DNA of 64,000 bases from Dietzia psychralcaliphila. GTDB lineage: Bacteria > Actinomycetota > Actinomycetes > Mycobacteriales > Mycobacteriaceae. The stretch covers positions 2,294,001-2,358,000 of the forward strand of contig NZ_CP015453.1 of NCBI RefSeq assembly GCF_003096095.1. Reading direction: 5' to 3'. Both the position numbers and the translations under genes were made by a program. The notes under the pieces were generated by a model that searched no databases, was not told where the DNA came from, and saw only the letters and a list, made by a program, of their open reading frames with translations. This document shows, piece after piece, positions 1-8,765 of this stretch; positions within the stretch are counted from its first letter, which is position 1, and the number at the start of each line of letters is the position of its first letter.

Positions 1-2
1 TC

Positions 3-143
3 GGCGGGCAGGACATCGTCGACCCCGTGCGGATCGTCCGTGGCGAACCCGGCGAGTTCGTCACGCCTCGGGCGGCGACCGCCCAGAGGGGAAGGCCGCC
101 GCGGGACGCCGGTCACGACCGTCCGGCGTCGATCTCGCGCTGA
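3..143 (+). CDS. C-terminal fragment of an unidentified protein
   Basis: An open frame enters from the left edge and runs 46 codons to a TGA at 141-143. Third codon positions are about 87% G or C, which is typical of real genes here, and the translation (IVDPVRIVRGEPGEFVTP and onward) looks protein-like. The last 31 bases overlap the 3' end of the convergent DUF1801 gene. I do not recognise the family and most of the gene lies outside the window. The opposite strand also has a short open frame in this interval, so the assignment is tentative. Confidence 0.4.
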   Translation, partial: GGQDIVDPVRIVRGEPGEFVTPRAATAQRGRPPRDAGHDRPASISR

Positions 144-475
144 TGCACGCGGACGAGGTCACGGATCAGGTCGTCGGGAAGGGGCGTGGCCAGCGTGAAC
201 TGGATCGCGTGCGCGGTGGTCGTGTAGTTCTCGAGCCGATCCTTCAGCTCCTCGATCGCCCACGAGGAGGGGTAGAAACTCATGTGCTTCTTGGAGGAGG
301 TGTAGTACACCAATGCTCGGTTCTTGTACTTGAGGGTCGGCATCCCGTAACTGATCGTCTCTTCGGTGTCGGGAACGAGTTGCTTGACGAGCGCCCGGAT
401 CCGTTCGAGTTCCGCGCGGCGCGCCGGGTCGAGCGCACTCAGATACTCCTCGACGGTTGTCGCCTTCTCAGCCAT
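113..475 (-). CDS. DUF1801 (YdhG-like) domain protein
   Basis: This 120-residue protein matches the DUF1801/YdhG family of small alpha/beta proteins, some of which have been called iron chaperones. The family pattern is visible: an N-terminal helix with EYLSALDPARR, the central ISYGMPTLKY signature, and the YYTSSKKHMSFYPSS strand-turn region. Biochemical function is not established for most members. It is divergent from the YdeI-like gene at 560, with 84 bp between the starts, so the two may share a promoter region. Both families are common in stress-related or unassigned operons; no specific substrate can be inferred. Confidence 0.8.
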   Translation of the reverse strand: MAEKATTVEEYLSALDPARRAELERIRALVKQLVPDTEETISYGMPTLKYKNRALVYYTSSKKHMSFYPSSWAIEELKDRLENYTTTAHAIQFTLATPLPDDLIRDLVRVHQREIDAGRS

Positions 476-559
476 GGTGCGAGATTAGCGTGGAACCCAC
501 CGAGCGAGCGCCACGGATAGAGGACACGCTCAGGCCTCTTCACCTGACAGGCTGGGACC

Positions 560-1132
560 ATGAGCCCGACGGACAGCCCTGACGCACCATTGATCGTGGC
601 GAACATCGAACGGTGGCGCGAGTGGCTGATCACGAACGACGAGAGCTGCGACGGGATCTGGCTGATGCTCGCCAAGAAGGGGGTCACCTCACCCACCTCG
701 CTCTCCTACCAGGAGGCGCTCGAGGAGGCGCTGTGCAGCGGGTGGATTGATGGCCAGCGCAGGTCGCGCGACGAGAATACGTTCGTGCAACGGTTCACGC
801 CCCGCCGCGCTCGCTCGATCTGGTCACTGCGGAACGTCGAGATCGTCACTCGGCTCGCCGAGGAACAGAGGCTCCGGCCGCGGGGCGTCGCGGAGATCGA
901 GCGGGCGAGGTCCGACGGCCGTTGGGACCGCGCCTACGCCGGCCCCGCGACCGCACAAGTCCCCGAAGTCCTCGCCGCCGCGCTCGAGGCGACGCCGGCA
1001 GCCGGGGACGCCTTCGCCCGACTCACCCGCGCCGAGCGCTACAGCGCGATCCACCCTCTCCTGGTGGCCCCAGACGACGCCACTCTCGAGCGACACGTCG
1101 GACGGCTGATCTCGCGGCTCACGTCGCCCTGA
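560..1132 (+). CDS. YdeI/OmdA-family protein
   Basis: This 190-residue protein belongs to the YdeI or OmpD-associated family (OmdA, sometimes annotated as bacteriocin-protection protein). Supporting segments are the N-terminal REWLITNDESCDGIWLMLAKKG block, the SYQEALEEALCSGWIDGQ block that is the family signature, and the FTPRRARSIWS motif. In enterobacteria YdeI has been linked to peptide or stress resistance, but actinobacterial members are uncharacterised, so no role is assigned. The C-terminal half is alanine-rich and helical. The ATG at 560 is preceded by a short spacer from the divergent DUF1801 gene. Confidence 0.82.
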   Translation: MSPTDSPDAPLIVANIERWREWLITNDESCDGIWLMLAKKGVTSPTSLSYQEALEEALCSGWIDGQRRSRDENTFVQRFTPRRARSIWSLRNVEIVTRLAEEQRLRPRGVAEIERARSDGRWDRAYAGPATAQVPEVLAAALEATPAAGDAFARLTRAERYSAIHPLLVAPDDATLERHVGRLISRLTSP

Positions 1133-1294
1133 TCAGGTCCCCCACGCGACATGATGTGACGACGACGAGGGCGGCAGTCGCCACGGTGAGACGGCCGGCA
1201 CTGTCCGACAGTTCCCCCAGGTCCGGCTATCCAGAGCGTCGATCCTCTTGTCTACACCGTTGCAGCCGACGTGAGCCCCACTCGCCAGCCCGAT

Positions 1295-2242
1295 TCACGG
1301 GGAGTCGAGCAGCTCGATTCCGTAGTCGGCGACGACGGCCCGCACCTCAGCGAGGTAGCGCTGCGCCTGTGCAGTGAGCGGGATCCCGGAATGGCTGATC
1401 CAGCCGATCTCGATGCTCTCGTCCACGTCGAGCGGGATGGCGACGATCTCCGGGTCGAGGTCGTCGCTGATGATTCCGGTGGAGATTGTGTACCCGTCGA
1501 GACCGATCATGAGGTTGAAGATGGTCGCGCGGTCGGAGACCCTGATCTCTCTTTTGCTCGACCGGGTGGAGAGGATCTCCTCGGCGAAGTAGAACGAGTT
1601 GTTCGCGCCCTGGTCAAAGGTGAGCCTGGGCAGGTCCGCGAGGTCGTCGAGGGTGACGCGTTCCCGGGATGCCAAGGGGTTCTGCCGGGAGATGAAGATG
1701 TGCGGCAGCGCTGCGAAGAGTGGGTGGAAGACCAGGCCGGAATCGCGGAGTAGCTTGTCGATGACCTTCCGGTTGAAGTCGTTCCGGTAGAGCACACCCA
1801 CCTCGCTGCGGAGGGTCCGGACATCCTCGATGATGTCCCAGGTTCGAGTCTCACGAAGCGAGAACTCGTACTGTTCCGCCTCGCCTGATCGCACCATCCG
1901 GATGAACGCCTCCACCACGAACGAGTAGTGCTGCGCCGACACCCCGAGCAGTCGGCGGGACGGCGGCTGACCGAGGTAGCGCTGCTCCAGTAGGGACATC
2001 TGCTCGACCACCTGCCTGGCGTAGCCGAGGAATTCCGCTCCCTCGTCGGTCAGCGTCACTCCTCGGGCGGATCGGACGAGGAGGGTGCGACCCACTCTGT
2101 TCTCCAGGTCCTTCATGGAGGCGGACATGGTCGGCTGGGCGACATAGAGCAGCTCCGCAGCGCCGGTGATCGAGCCTTCCGCCGCGACCTCGATGAAGTA
2201 GTGCAGCTGCTGGAGGGTGATTCCCCTGGACTCTCGGCGCAT
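1295..2242 (-). CDS. LysR-family transcriptional regulator
   Basis: A 315-residue LysR-type regulator with a winged helix-turn-helix at about residues 8-66 (LQQLHYFIEVAAEGSITGAA, VAQPTMSASMKDLENRVG) and a periplasmic-binding-protein-like effector domain from about residue 95 to the end. Length is normal for the family. It is transcribed away from the mesX-mesD pair with 125 bp between the starts, the classic arrangement in which a LysR protein controls the divergent operon and itself. An inverted repeat lies in the gap. It may therefore respond to a methionine- or homocysteine-related signal, but that is inferred from position only. Confidence 0.9.
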   Translation of the reverse strand: MRRESRGITLQQLHYFIEVAAEGSITGAAELLYVAQPTMSASMKDLENRVGRTLLVRSARGVTLTDEGAEFLGYARQVVEQMSLLEQRYLGQPPSRRLLGVSAQHYSFVVEAFIRMVRSGEAEQYEFSLRETRTWDIIEDVRTLRSEVGVLYRNDFNRKVIDKLLRDSGLVFHPLFAALPHIFISRQNPLASRERVTLDDLADLPRLTFDQGANNSFYFAEEILSTRSSKREIRVSDRATIFNLMIGLDGYTISTGIISDDLDPEIVAIPLDVDESIEIGWISHSGIPLTAQAQRYLAEVRAVVADYGIELLDSP

Positions 2243-2275
2243 AGCTCAAGGCTATACAGATCCATAACAAATGGT

Positions 2276-2290
2276 AGTTACCCGATAACT
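2276..2290. promoter_or_regulatory. Candidate LysR operator
   Basis: AGTTA-CCCGA-TAACT is a perfect 5-bp inverted repeat in an AT-rich patch of the LysR/mesX intergenic region. It sits 34 bp from the LysR start and 78 bp from the mesX start. A T-N11-A pattern (2275 to 2287) overlaps it, as expected for LysR binding sites. Binding is inferred. Confidence 0.5.
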
Positions 2291-2367
2291 GAACTGGGAC
2301 TGCACGATGGGGACACAGACTTTCCGCAGCGCCGAGCCCGGCCGATCGAGACCCGAACTGGACGCAC

Positions 2368-3360
2368 ATGTCGAACGAATTCACTTATCGCATCACCACC
2401 ACCCGCTTCGACGAGAACTACTCACCGTCGAAGAATTCCCGAACCACCACGAACTTCGCGAACCTGGCCCGAGGCGAGCACCGTCAGCAGAATCTCCGCC
2501 GAACCCTGTCGATGATCAACCATCGGTTCAATGACCTCGCGCGCCGGGACAATCCGACCGGGGACCGCTTCTCCGTCGAGCTCGAGATCGTCTCCGCCGA
2601 GCTGCAGTTCAGCTCTGATGGCACGGACCACCGGTTCCCCCTGATCGAGGTACTGGATATGCAGATCGTCGACCGGGAGACCGGAGCCCGCATCCCCGGG
2701 ATCGTCGGGAACAACTTCTCGTCCTACGTCCGCGATTTCGACTTCAGCGTTCGGCTGCCGGCGGTCAACGAGGGCAGCTCCGAGTTCACCGTGCCCGGCG
2801 ACTTCGGCGACCTGCACGGCAAGTTGTTCCAACACTTCCTCGACTCCGAGGCCTACCGGGAGCGCTTCGAGGTGGAGCCCGTGATCTGCATCAGTGTGTC
2901 GACGAGCCGGACCTACCGCCGTACCGGACACCACCATCCGACCCTCGGAGTCGAGTACCAGCAGGACGACTATTCGTTGACCGACGAGTACTTCCGCAAG
3001 ATGGGGCTCCAGGTCAGGTATTTCCTGCCGCCCGGCGGTGTCGCCCCGCTCGCGTTCTACTTCCGCGGCGATCTGCTCAGCGATTACACCGACCTGCAGC
3101 TCATCGGCACGGTGAGCGTCATGGAGACCTTCCAGCGGATCTATCGGCCCGAAATCTACAACGCGACCTCCCCCGCCGCAGAGATCTACCGACCGACCCT
3201 GGAACACGAGGACTACTCACCCACCCCGATCATCTACGACCGTGTCGAGCGCAGTCAGCTCGCGAAGAAGCAGGGCACGTACACGGAGGAACGCTTCATT
3301 AACCCCCACCGCGAGCTCCTCGAGCAGTGGGCCGCCCGCTACCCCGTTCTCGTCGGATGA
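2368..3360 (+). CDS. mesX: DUF1852 protein MesX, partner of MesD methionine synthase
   Basis: A 330-residue DUF1852 protein. The N-terminal block TRFDENYSPSKNSRTTTNFA, with ANLARGEHRQQNLR following, is a family hallmark and fixes the ATG at 2368, although no strong ribosome site precedes it. Members of this family sit next to short MetE-like proteins. In work on folate-independent methionine synthases (Price and colleagues) the family was named MesX and found to be required, together with oxygen, for MesD activity. The downstream gene here is the matching MesD type, 20 bp away. The chemical role of MesX and the methyl donor are not known. Control by the divergent LysR protein is likely. Confidence 0.85.
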   Translation: MSNEFTYRITTTRFDENYSPSKNSRTTTNFANLARGEHRQQNLRRTLSMINHRFNDLARRDNPTGDRFSVELEIVSAELQFSSDGTDHRFPLIEVLDMQIVDRETGARIPGIVGNNFSSYVRDFDFSVRLPAVNEGSSEFTVPGDFGDLHGKLFQHFLDSEAYRERFEVEPVICISVSTSRTYRRTGHHHPTLGVEYQQDDYSLTDEYFRKMGLQVRYFLPPGGVAPLAFYFRGDLLSDYTDLQLIGTVSVMETFQRIYRPEIYNATSPAAEIYRPTLEHEDYSPTPIIYDRVERSQLAKKQGTYTEERFINPHRELLEQWAARYPVLVG

Positions 3361-3380
3361 CCACCGGAGGAAAGTCGACC

Positions 3381-4418
3381 ATGAACCAGATCCTGCCCAC
3401 GTCCACCGTCGGCAGCCTGCCCAAGCCCTCGTGGCTCGCCCAGCCTGAAACCCTCTGGGCGCCCTGGAAGTTGCAGGGCGATGAGTTGGTCGAGGGTAAG
3501 CAGGATGCGCTGCGCATCGCCGTGAAGGAGCAGAGCGACCGCGGAATCGACATCGTCAGTGACGGCGAGCAGACCCGTCAGCACTTCGTGACGACGTTCA
3601 TCGAGCATCTCGACGGGGTCGACTTCGAGCAGCGCGAGACGGTTCGGATACGCAATCGCTACGACGCGAGTGTGCCCACCGTGGTCGGTGACGTGAGCCG
3701 CTCCACGCCGGTCTTCGTCGACGACGCGAGATTCCTCCGACAGCAGACCGATCAGCCGATCAAGTGGGCACTCCCCGGCCCCATGACGATGATCGACACG
3801 CTCTACGACGGCCACTACTTCAGCCGCGAGAAATTGGCGTGGGAGTTCGCGACGATCCTCAACCAGGAGGCGCGAGACCTGGAGGCTGCGGGGGTCGACA
3901 TCATCCAGTTCGACGAGCCCGCGTTCAACGTCTACTTCGATGAGATGAAGGACTGGGGCGTGGCGACCCTGGAAAGGGCGACAGAGGGATTACGTGCGGA
4001 GACCGCAGTGCACATCTGCTACGGCTACGGGATCAAGGCGAACACCGACTGGAAGGCAACCCTCGGCTCCGAATGGCGACAGTACGAGGAGTCGTTCCCC
4101 CTCCTCCAACAGTCCAGCATCGCCATCATCTCGCTGGAGTGCCACAACTCCCGTGTCCCGATTGACCTCGTCGAACTCGTCCGGGGCAAGAAAGTCATGC
4201 TCGGGGCCATCGACGTGGCCAATGAGAAGATCGAGACTCCTGAGGAGGTCGCCGCCACCATCCGCAACGCGCTGCAGTTCGTCGACGAGGACAAACTCCT
4301 GCCGAGCACCAACTGCGGCATGGCGCCCTTCTCCCGGGACATCGCACTGGCGAAGTTGAGCGCGCTCAGCGCGGGTGCGCGCATCGTTCGTGAGGAGCTA
4401 TCGGCCGCGAAGCCCTGA
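3381..4418 (+). CDS. mesD: MesD-type folate-independent methionine synthase
   Basis: A 345-residue protein equivalent to the C-terminal catalytic barrel of cobalamin-independent methionine synthase (MetE), without the N-terminal folate-binding half. Candidate zinc ligands are present: His and Cys in AVHICYGYG, Glu and Cys in ISLECHNS, and Cys in STNCGMAP. The N-terminal TVGSLPKPSWLAQPETLW block is typical of the MesD class. The ATG at 3381 is preceded by GGAGG 11 bases upstream; an upstream in-frame start at 3327 overlaps mesX and is less likely. It would transfer a methyl group from an unknown donor to homocysteine together with MesX. No metE or metH is in this window, so whether this is the main methionine synthase cannot be judged here. 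Confidence 0.85.
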   Translation: MNQILPTSTVGSLPKPSWLAQPETLWAPWKLQGDELVEGKQDALRIAVKEQSDRGIDIVSDGEQTRQHFVTTFIEHLDGVDFEQRETVRIRNRYDASVPTVVGDVSRSTPVFVDDARFLRQQTDQPIKWALPGPMTMIDTLYDGHYFSREKLAWEFATILNQEARDLEAAGVDIIQFDEPAFNVYFDEMKDWGVATLERATEGLRAETAVHICYGYGIKANTDWKATLGSEWRQYEESFPLLQQSSIAIISLECHNSRVPIDLVELVRGKKVMLGAIDVANEKIETPEEVAATIRNALQFVDEDKLLPSTNCGMAPFSRDIALAKLSALSAGARIVREELSAAKP

Positions 4419-4440
4419 CCTATCGGCCTGAGATCGGCGG

Positions 4441-4470
4441 CGGCCCCGCCTGCCATGGCAGACGGGGCCG
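4441..4470. terminator. Bidirectional terminator hairpin between mesD and ychF
   Basis: CGGCCCCG at 4441-4448 pairs with CGGGGCCG at 4463-4470, and inside it CTGCC (4450-4454) pairs with GGCAG (4457-4461). It lies between two convergent stops (4418 and 4486). There is no T-tract, as is common for hairpin terminators in high-GC actinobacteria. Confidence 0.7.
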
Positions 4471-4485
4471 TCACTGCGCTCAGGG

Positions 4486-5565
4486 TCACACGTTGAAGCG
4501 GAACTCCACCACGTCGCCGTCGGCCATCACGTAGTCCTTGCCCTCCATGCGCACCTTGCCGGCGGCCTTGGCGGCGGCCATGGAACCGGCGGCGTCGAGG
4601 TCGGAGAAGGACACGATCTCGGCCTTGATGAAGCCCTTCTCGAAGTCGGTGTGGATCACACCGGCGGCCTTGGGGGCGGTGTCGCCCTTGCGGATCGTCC
4701 AGGCGCGCGACTCCTTGGGGCCTGCGGTGAGGTAGGTCTGCAGCCCGAGGGTGTGGAAGCCGGCGCGGGCGAGCGCGTTCAGGCCCGGCTCGTCCTGGCC
4801 GATCGACTCCAGCAACTCCATGGCGTCGTCGTCGTCCAGCTCGCGGAGCTCGGACTCGACCTTGGCGTCGAGGAACACGCAGTCGGCGGGAGCCACGGCG
4901 GCGCGCAGCTCGGCCTGACGCTCCGCGTTGGTCAGCACGGCCTCGTCGGCGTTGAACACGTAGAGGAACGGCTTGGCGGTCATCAGGTGCAGGTCGCGCA
5001 GCAGGGTGCGGTCCACCTCGTCCTGGGCCTTGAACAGGGTGCGTCCGTCCTCGAGCACGGTCTGCGCCTTACGGATCTCCTCGAGCTGCGGCAGCAGGGA
5101 CTTGTCCTTGCGGGACTCCTTCTCGAGGCGCGGGATGGCCTTCTCGAGGGTCTCCATGTCCGCCAGGATCAGCTCGGTGGCGATCACCTCGATGTCGGCC
5201 ATCGGGTCGACCTTGCCGTCCACGTGGATCACGTCCGGGTCGTCGAACACCCGCACCACCTGGCAGATGGCCTCGGCCTCGCGGATGTTGGCGAGGAACT
5301 TGTTGCCCATGCCCTCACCGGTGCTGGCGCCCTTGACGATGCCGGCGATGTCCACGAACGAGACGACCGCAGGCAGGATCCGCTCGGAACCGAAGATCTC
5401 GGCCAGGCGGGCCAGGCGGGGATCCGGCAGGTCCACGACCCCGATGTTCGGCTCGATCGTGGCGAACGGGTAGTTCGCGGCTAGCGCGTCGTTGTTCGTC
5501 AGGGCGTTGAACAGGGTCGACTTACCGACGTTGGGCAGTCCGACGATTCCGAGGGTGAGGCTCAC
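4486..5565 (-). CDS. ychF: Redox-regulated ATPase/GTPase YchF (OLA1 family)
   Basis: A 359-residue Obg-related P-loop protein of the YchF/OLA1 family. The Walker A motif GLPNVGKST lies at about residues 8-16, followed by TIEPNIGVVDLPDPR and the switch region VDIAGIVKGASTGEGMGN. A C-terminal TGS domain ends with KDYVMADGDVVEFRFNV. YchF proteins bind ribosomes and hydrolyse ATP more readily than GTP. The start is set to GTG at 5563-5565 because homologues begin with SLTLGIVGLPNVGKST; a much longer open frame upstream overlaps the divergent permease gene and is rejected. Its M. tuberculosis counterpart should be Rv1112. Confidence 0.95.
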   Translation of the reverse strand: MSLTLGIVGLPNVGKSTLFNALTNNDALAANYPFATIEPNIGVVDLPDPRLARLAEIFGSERILPAVVSFVDIAGIVKGASTGEGMGNKFLANIREAEAICQVVRVFDDPDVIHVDGKVDPMADIEVIATELILADMETLEKAIPRLEKESRKDKSLLPQLEEIRKAQTVLEDGRTLFKAQDEVDRTLLRDLHLMTAKPFLYVFNADEAVLTNAERQAELRAAVAPADCVFLDAKVESELRELDDDDAMELLESIGQDEPGLNALARAGFHTLGLQTYLTAGPKESRAWTIRKGDTAPKAAGVIHTDFEKGFIKAEIVSFSDLDAAGSMAAAKAAGKVRMEGKDYVMADGDVVEFRFNV

Positions 5566-5664
5566 GAGGCCCGAGTCTACGTCCCGCGTCTCCCGGGTCC
5601 CCTCCCCGCCACCCCGGCCGATCCCCGGGAGCGCACCCGCGTGACCTCTGACATCATGTGTGGC

Positions 5665-7197
5665 ATGAGTGACGAGCCGAAACCGCCTCCTCCAGTGGTC
5701 ACCGAAGAGGAGCACGTCGACCGGTCCGTCATCATCGGGCTCGGCGGGCGCTGGGTCTCCGACTGGGCGCTGCGACTGGCCATCCTGCTCGTGGCGGGAT
5801 GGCTGCTGATCCAGATCGGCGGCGCCCTGTGGGTCGGCATCCTGCCCATCCTCCTGGCGCTCATCGTGTCGACCGTCCTGTGGCCCCCGACGGGATGGAT
5901 GACCCGTCGTGGCGTCCCCAAGGCCCTGGCCGCGCTCTTCGCGATACTCGGATCCGTCGGGGCCATCGCGGGAGTCCTCGCGTTGATCGCCCCGTCGATC
6001 ATCGAGCAGAGCGTCCAGCTGGCGGACCAGACCTCGGAAGCCATCGGCGAGGTCCAGGACTGGTTGCGTGGTCCGCCGCTCAACATCCGGGACGAGCAGC
6101 TCGACGGTGTGCTCGGCCAGCTCAGCTCCACCCTTCAGGACCGCGGCGACCAGATCGCCAACGGTGTGTTCACCGGTGTGACCGCGGTGGGCTCGCTGGT
6201 CGTCACCTTTGTCCTGGTCCTCGTGCTCACCTTCTTCTTCATCAAGGACGGCCCCCTGTTCCTGCCGTTCGTGCGCCGGATCGCGGGTCGCAACGCCGGC
6301 CGTCATCTCACCGAGGTGCTCACCCGCAGCTGGAACACGCTCGGCGGGTACATCCGCGCCCAGGCGATCGTGTCGTTCGTCGACGCGTTCTTCATCGGAC
6401 TCGCGCTGGTCATCCTGGGAGTACCGCTGGCCTGGGCGTTGGCGGTCATCACCTTCCTGGCCGGGTTCATCCCCATCGTCGGTGCGTTCACGGCCGGCGC
6501 GTTGGCGGTGCTCATCGCGCTGGTGGCCAACGGTCTCACCACCGCGATCATCGTCCTGGTCGTGATCATCGCCGTGCAGCAGTTGGAGGGCAACGTACTG
6601 CAGCCCCTACTGCAGTCGCGGGCGATGAACCTGCATCCCGTCGTGATCCTGCTCGGAGTGGCCGCGGGCGCCACCCTGTTCGGGATCATCGGTGCGTTCC
6701 TCGCGGTGCCGATCCTGGCGGTGGTCGCGGTGATGCTCCGGTACCTCGGCGAGCAGATCGATCTCCGGACCGGGGACGTCACCGCGTCGGACCTCGCCTC
6801 CGCCACCGACGAAGGTCGGCTGACGGCGTGGCTCGGCGAGATGTCCAGTTCCCGGTTCGCGCCGCTGCGCAAGAGCAGCAGCGCGATCATGGCGGGGATC
6901 AAGGACACCCGACCGGGCCTGTCCCCGGCGCCCCATCAGGACCGGGGTGTGGCCGTCGCCGAGGTCGGTGACGGCGGGTCGGAGGGTGTCGAGGTCGGGG
7001 GTGGCTACGCCCGGGACGACGACGAGGCGGGCGCCCCGCCCGGCGCCGCCATCGACGAGTCCGCGGATCGACCCCTGCCGGAACCGGGCCCCGTCGACCC
7101 GCAGGCGGTCTCGGGCAACCGGCCCTCCCCTGCCGAGGACAAGCCCAACGCCCTGCGACGCTTCGGCAGATTCCTCGCTCGACGACTCGAGAGTTAG
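5665..7197 (+). CDS. AI-2E family transporter (PerM/UPF0118)
   Basis: A roughly 510-residue polytopic membrane protein of the AI-2E transporter/PerM family. Hydrophobic pairs near the N-terminus (LAILLVAGWLLIQIGGALWV) are followed by the conserved amphipathic region, a second cluster of helices, and the family motif VQQLEGNVLQPLLQSRAMNLHP. The last 150 or so residues form a charged, proline-rich cytoplasmic tail. Substrates are unknown for most members; some export autoinducer-2 or act as sodium/proton antiporters. ATG at 5665 is chosen; GTG 5641 and ATG 5656 are alternatives. It is divergent from ychF. Confidence 0.85.
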   Translation: MSDEPKPPPPVVTEEEHVDRSVIIGLGGRWVSDWALRLAILLVAGWLLIQIGGALWVGILPILLALIVSTVLWPPTGWMTRRGVPKALAALFAILGSVGAIAGVLALIAPSIIEQSVQLADQTSEAIGEVQDWLRGPPLNIRDEQLDGVLGQLSSTLQDRGDQIANGVFTGVTAVGSLVVTFVLVLVLTFFFIKDGPLFLPFVRRIAGRNAGRHLTEVLTRSWNTLGGYIRAQAIVSFVDAFFIGLALVILGVPLAWALAVITFLAGFIPIVGAFTAGALAVLIALVANGLTTAIIVLVVIIAVQQLEGNVLQPLLQSRAMNLHPVVILLGVAAGATLFGIIGAFLAVPILAVVAVMLRYLGEQIDLRTGDVTASDLASATDEGRLTAWLGEMSSSRFAPLRKSSSAIMAGIKDTRPGLSPAPHQDRGVAVAEVGDGGSEGVEVGGGYARDDDEAGAPPGAAIDESADRPLPEPGPVDPQAVSGNRPSPAEDKPNALRRFGRFLARRLES

Positions 7198-7208
7198 AGT
7201 CTCATCCT

Positions 7209-7700
7209 GTGAGCACACGTAGGAGCGGACGGGTCCCGGCGGACGAGAGGTCCGTCGTCTCGACCGTTCGTGGCCTCCCGGCCTGGTCCGCGGTCCTGCT
7301 GGCGGTGGCGATCGCACTCACCGGGGTGGCCATCGATTCCCTCTCCGGGGACCTCGGCACCGGGTTCACCGTGGCGTACTTCCTGGGCTGCCTGATCGCG
7401 GTCCTGGCGGTCTCCCGCCGGTCGCTGTTCGCGGCCGGCGTACAGCCGCCGATCATCATGTCGGTGCTCGTACCGCTGGCCTCGGTGATCGCCGGCGCAG
7501 GTCTGACCGCGGACGCCTTCGCGCGTTCCCAGTTGATCTCGCTGGTCCTGCCGCTGGCGACGAGGTTCCCGCTGATGCTCACCACCACGCTCGTCGTGGT
7601 GGCGATCGCGCTCATCCGGGCGTTCGTCCTCGAACCCCGCGTGACCCGCCCGGTGGCGGTCCACCGGCAGCGGGTCGCCCCGGCACACGCCCGCCGCTGA
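7209..7700 (+). CDS. DUF6542 membrane protein
   Basis: A 163-residue protein with four predicted transmembrane helices (AWSAVLLAVAIALTGVAI, GFTVAYFLGCLIAVLAV, IIMSVLVPLASVIAGAG, FPLMLTTTLVVVAIALIRAF) and basic ends. It matches the DUF6542 family found beside ispH and ychF in Mycobacteriales (counterpart of Rv1111c as I recall the map). Function is unknown. The GTG start at 7209 lies 11 bp after the permease stop, so the two are probably co-transcribed. It converges on ispH with only 12 bp between the stops. Confidence 0.8.
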   Translation: MSTRRSGRVPADERSVVSTVRGLPAWSAVLLAVAIALTGVAIDSLSGDLGTGFTVAYFLGCLIAVLAVSRRSLFAAGVQPPIIMSVLVPLASVIAGAGLTADAFARSQLISLVLPLATRFPLMLTTTLVVVAIALIRAFVLEPRVTRPVAVHRQRVAPAHARR

Positions 7701-7712
7701 GGCTCCTGCGGA

Positions 7713-8693
7713 TCAGACCTTCTTGGGGACCCGTAGTTCGCGGGGCAGCGAGAACGTGATGGTCTCCTGGGCGGTACGGACCGAGGAGACGTCGTTGTAG
7801 CCGTGGTCGGCCAGCAGGTCCACCACACCGCGCACCAGCAACTCCGGCACCGAGGCACCCGAGGTCACCCCCACGGTGTCGACGCCCTCGAACCAGGACG
7901 TGTCGATTTCCTTGGCGTAGTCGACAAGGTGCGCGTCGCGTGCGCCGGCCTGCAGGGCCACCTCGACGAGGCGCACGGAGTTGGACGAGTTCTGCGAGCC
8001 CACCACGATCACCAGGTCGCACTGCGGGGCCATGGTCTTGACCGCGACCTGCCGGTTCTGGGTGGCGTAGCAGATGTCGTCCGACGGCGGATCGATCAGC
8101 GTCGGGTACTTCTCCTTGAGTCGGCGCACCGTCTCCATGGTCTCGTCCACGCTGAGCGTGGTCTGCGAGAGCCAGATCAGCTTCTCGGTCTCCACGGGGA
8201 TGTCCAGTGCGTCGACGGACTCCGGGCCGTCGACCAGGGTCACCACGTCGGGCGCCTCGCCCGCGGTCCCCTCGACCTCCTCGTGACCCTCGTGGCCGAC
8301 CAAGAGGATCAGGTAGCCCTCACGGGCGAAGCGCTTGACCTCGGTGTGGACCTTGGTCACCAGCGGGCACGTGGCGTCGAAGGTGTTGAGCTCGAGCTGG
8401 AGGGCGCTCTCCCGCACGGCCGGCGAGACGCCGTGGGCGGAGAACACCAGGTTCGACCCGTGGGGGACCTCGTCCGTCTCGTCGACGAAGATCACGCCCT
8501 GGTCGGTGAAGGACTCCACCACGTATTTGTTGTGGACGATCTCCTTGCGGACGTACAGCGGCGCTCCGTGCTTGGCCAGGGCCTTCTCGACCGTCTCGAC
8601 GGCCCGGTCGACGCCGGCGCAATAGCCGCGCGGTTCCGCGAGAAGCACTCGCTTGGTTGCCGGTTCGGCGATCATGTCGGTCTGCTCGGTCAT
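7713..8693 (-). CDS. ispH: 4-hydroxy-3-methylbut-2-enyl diphosphate reductase
   Basis: IspH (LytB) carries out the last step of the methylerythritol phosphate pathway, reducing HMBPP to IPP and DMAPP with a [4Fe-4S] cluster. The three cluster cysteines lie in [13 protein letters not shown] near the N-terminus, [12 protein letters not shown] in the middle, and [13 protein letters not shown] in the last third. The HNKYVV and SAHGVSP motifs are also present. The ATG at 8691-8693 gives 326 residues; a longer frame upstream is not needed for the fold. It is divergent from the lipid-droplet protein gene with 72 bp between starts. It supplies precursors to the prenyl diphosphate synthase at 41.0 kb. 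Confidence 0.96.
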   Translation of the reverse strand: MTEQTDMIAEPATKRVLLAEPRGYCAGVDRAVETVEKALAKHGAPLYVRKEIVHNKYVVESFTDQGVIFVDETDEVPHGSNLVFSAHGVSPAVRESALQLELNTFDATCPLVTKVHTEVKRFAREGYLILLVGHEGHEEVEGTAGEAPDVVTLVDGPESVDALDIPVETEKLIWLSQTTLSVDETMETVRRLKEKYPTLIDPPSDDICYATQNRQVAVKTMAPQCDLVIVVGSQNSSNSVRLVEVALQAGARDAHLVDYAKEIDTSWFEGVDTVGVTSGASVPELLVRGVVDLLADHGYNDVSSVRTAQETITFSLPRELRVPKKV

Positions 8694-8765
8694 GCCCCCA
8701 GGGTACGGTTCATACTGGATTCCGACCATCACGCCTCCCGGACGCCCCCCGGCAGAGAGGTTCCC

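Noticed and set aside
4651-5484. 277-codon open frame antisense to ychF
   Set aside because: It mirrors the codon structure of ychF, has a repetitive Val/Leu/Gly/His composition and no domain. It is a GC-rich shadow frame.
5566-6306. N-terminal extension that would make YchF 606 residues
   Set aside because: It overlaps the divergent AI-2E permease, is rich in Asp/Glu/Arg/Gly shadow sequence, and YchF proteins start at the GTG before SLTLGIVG.
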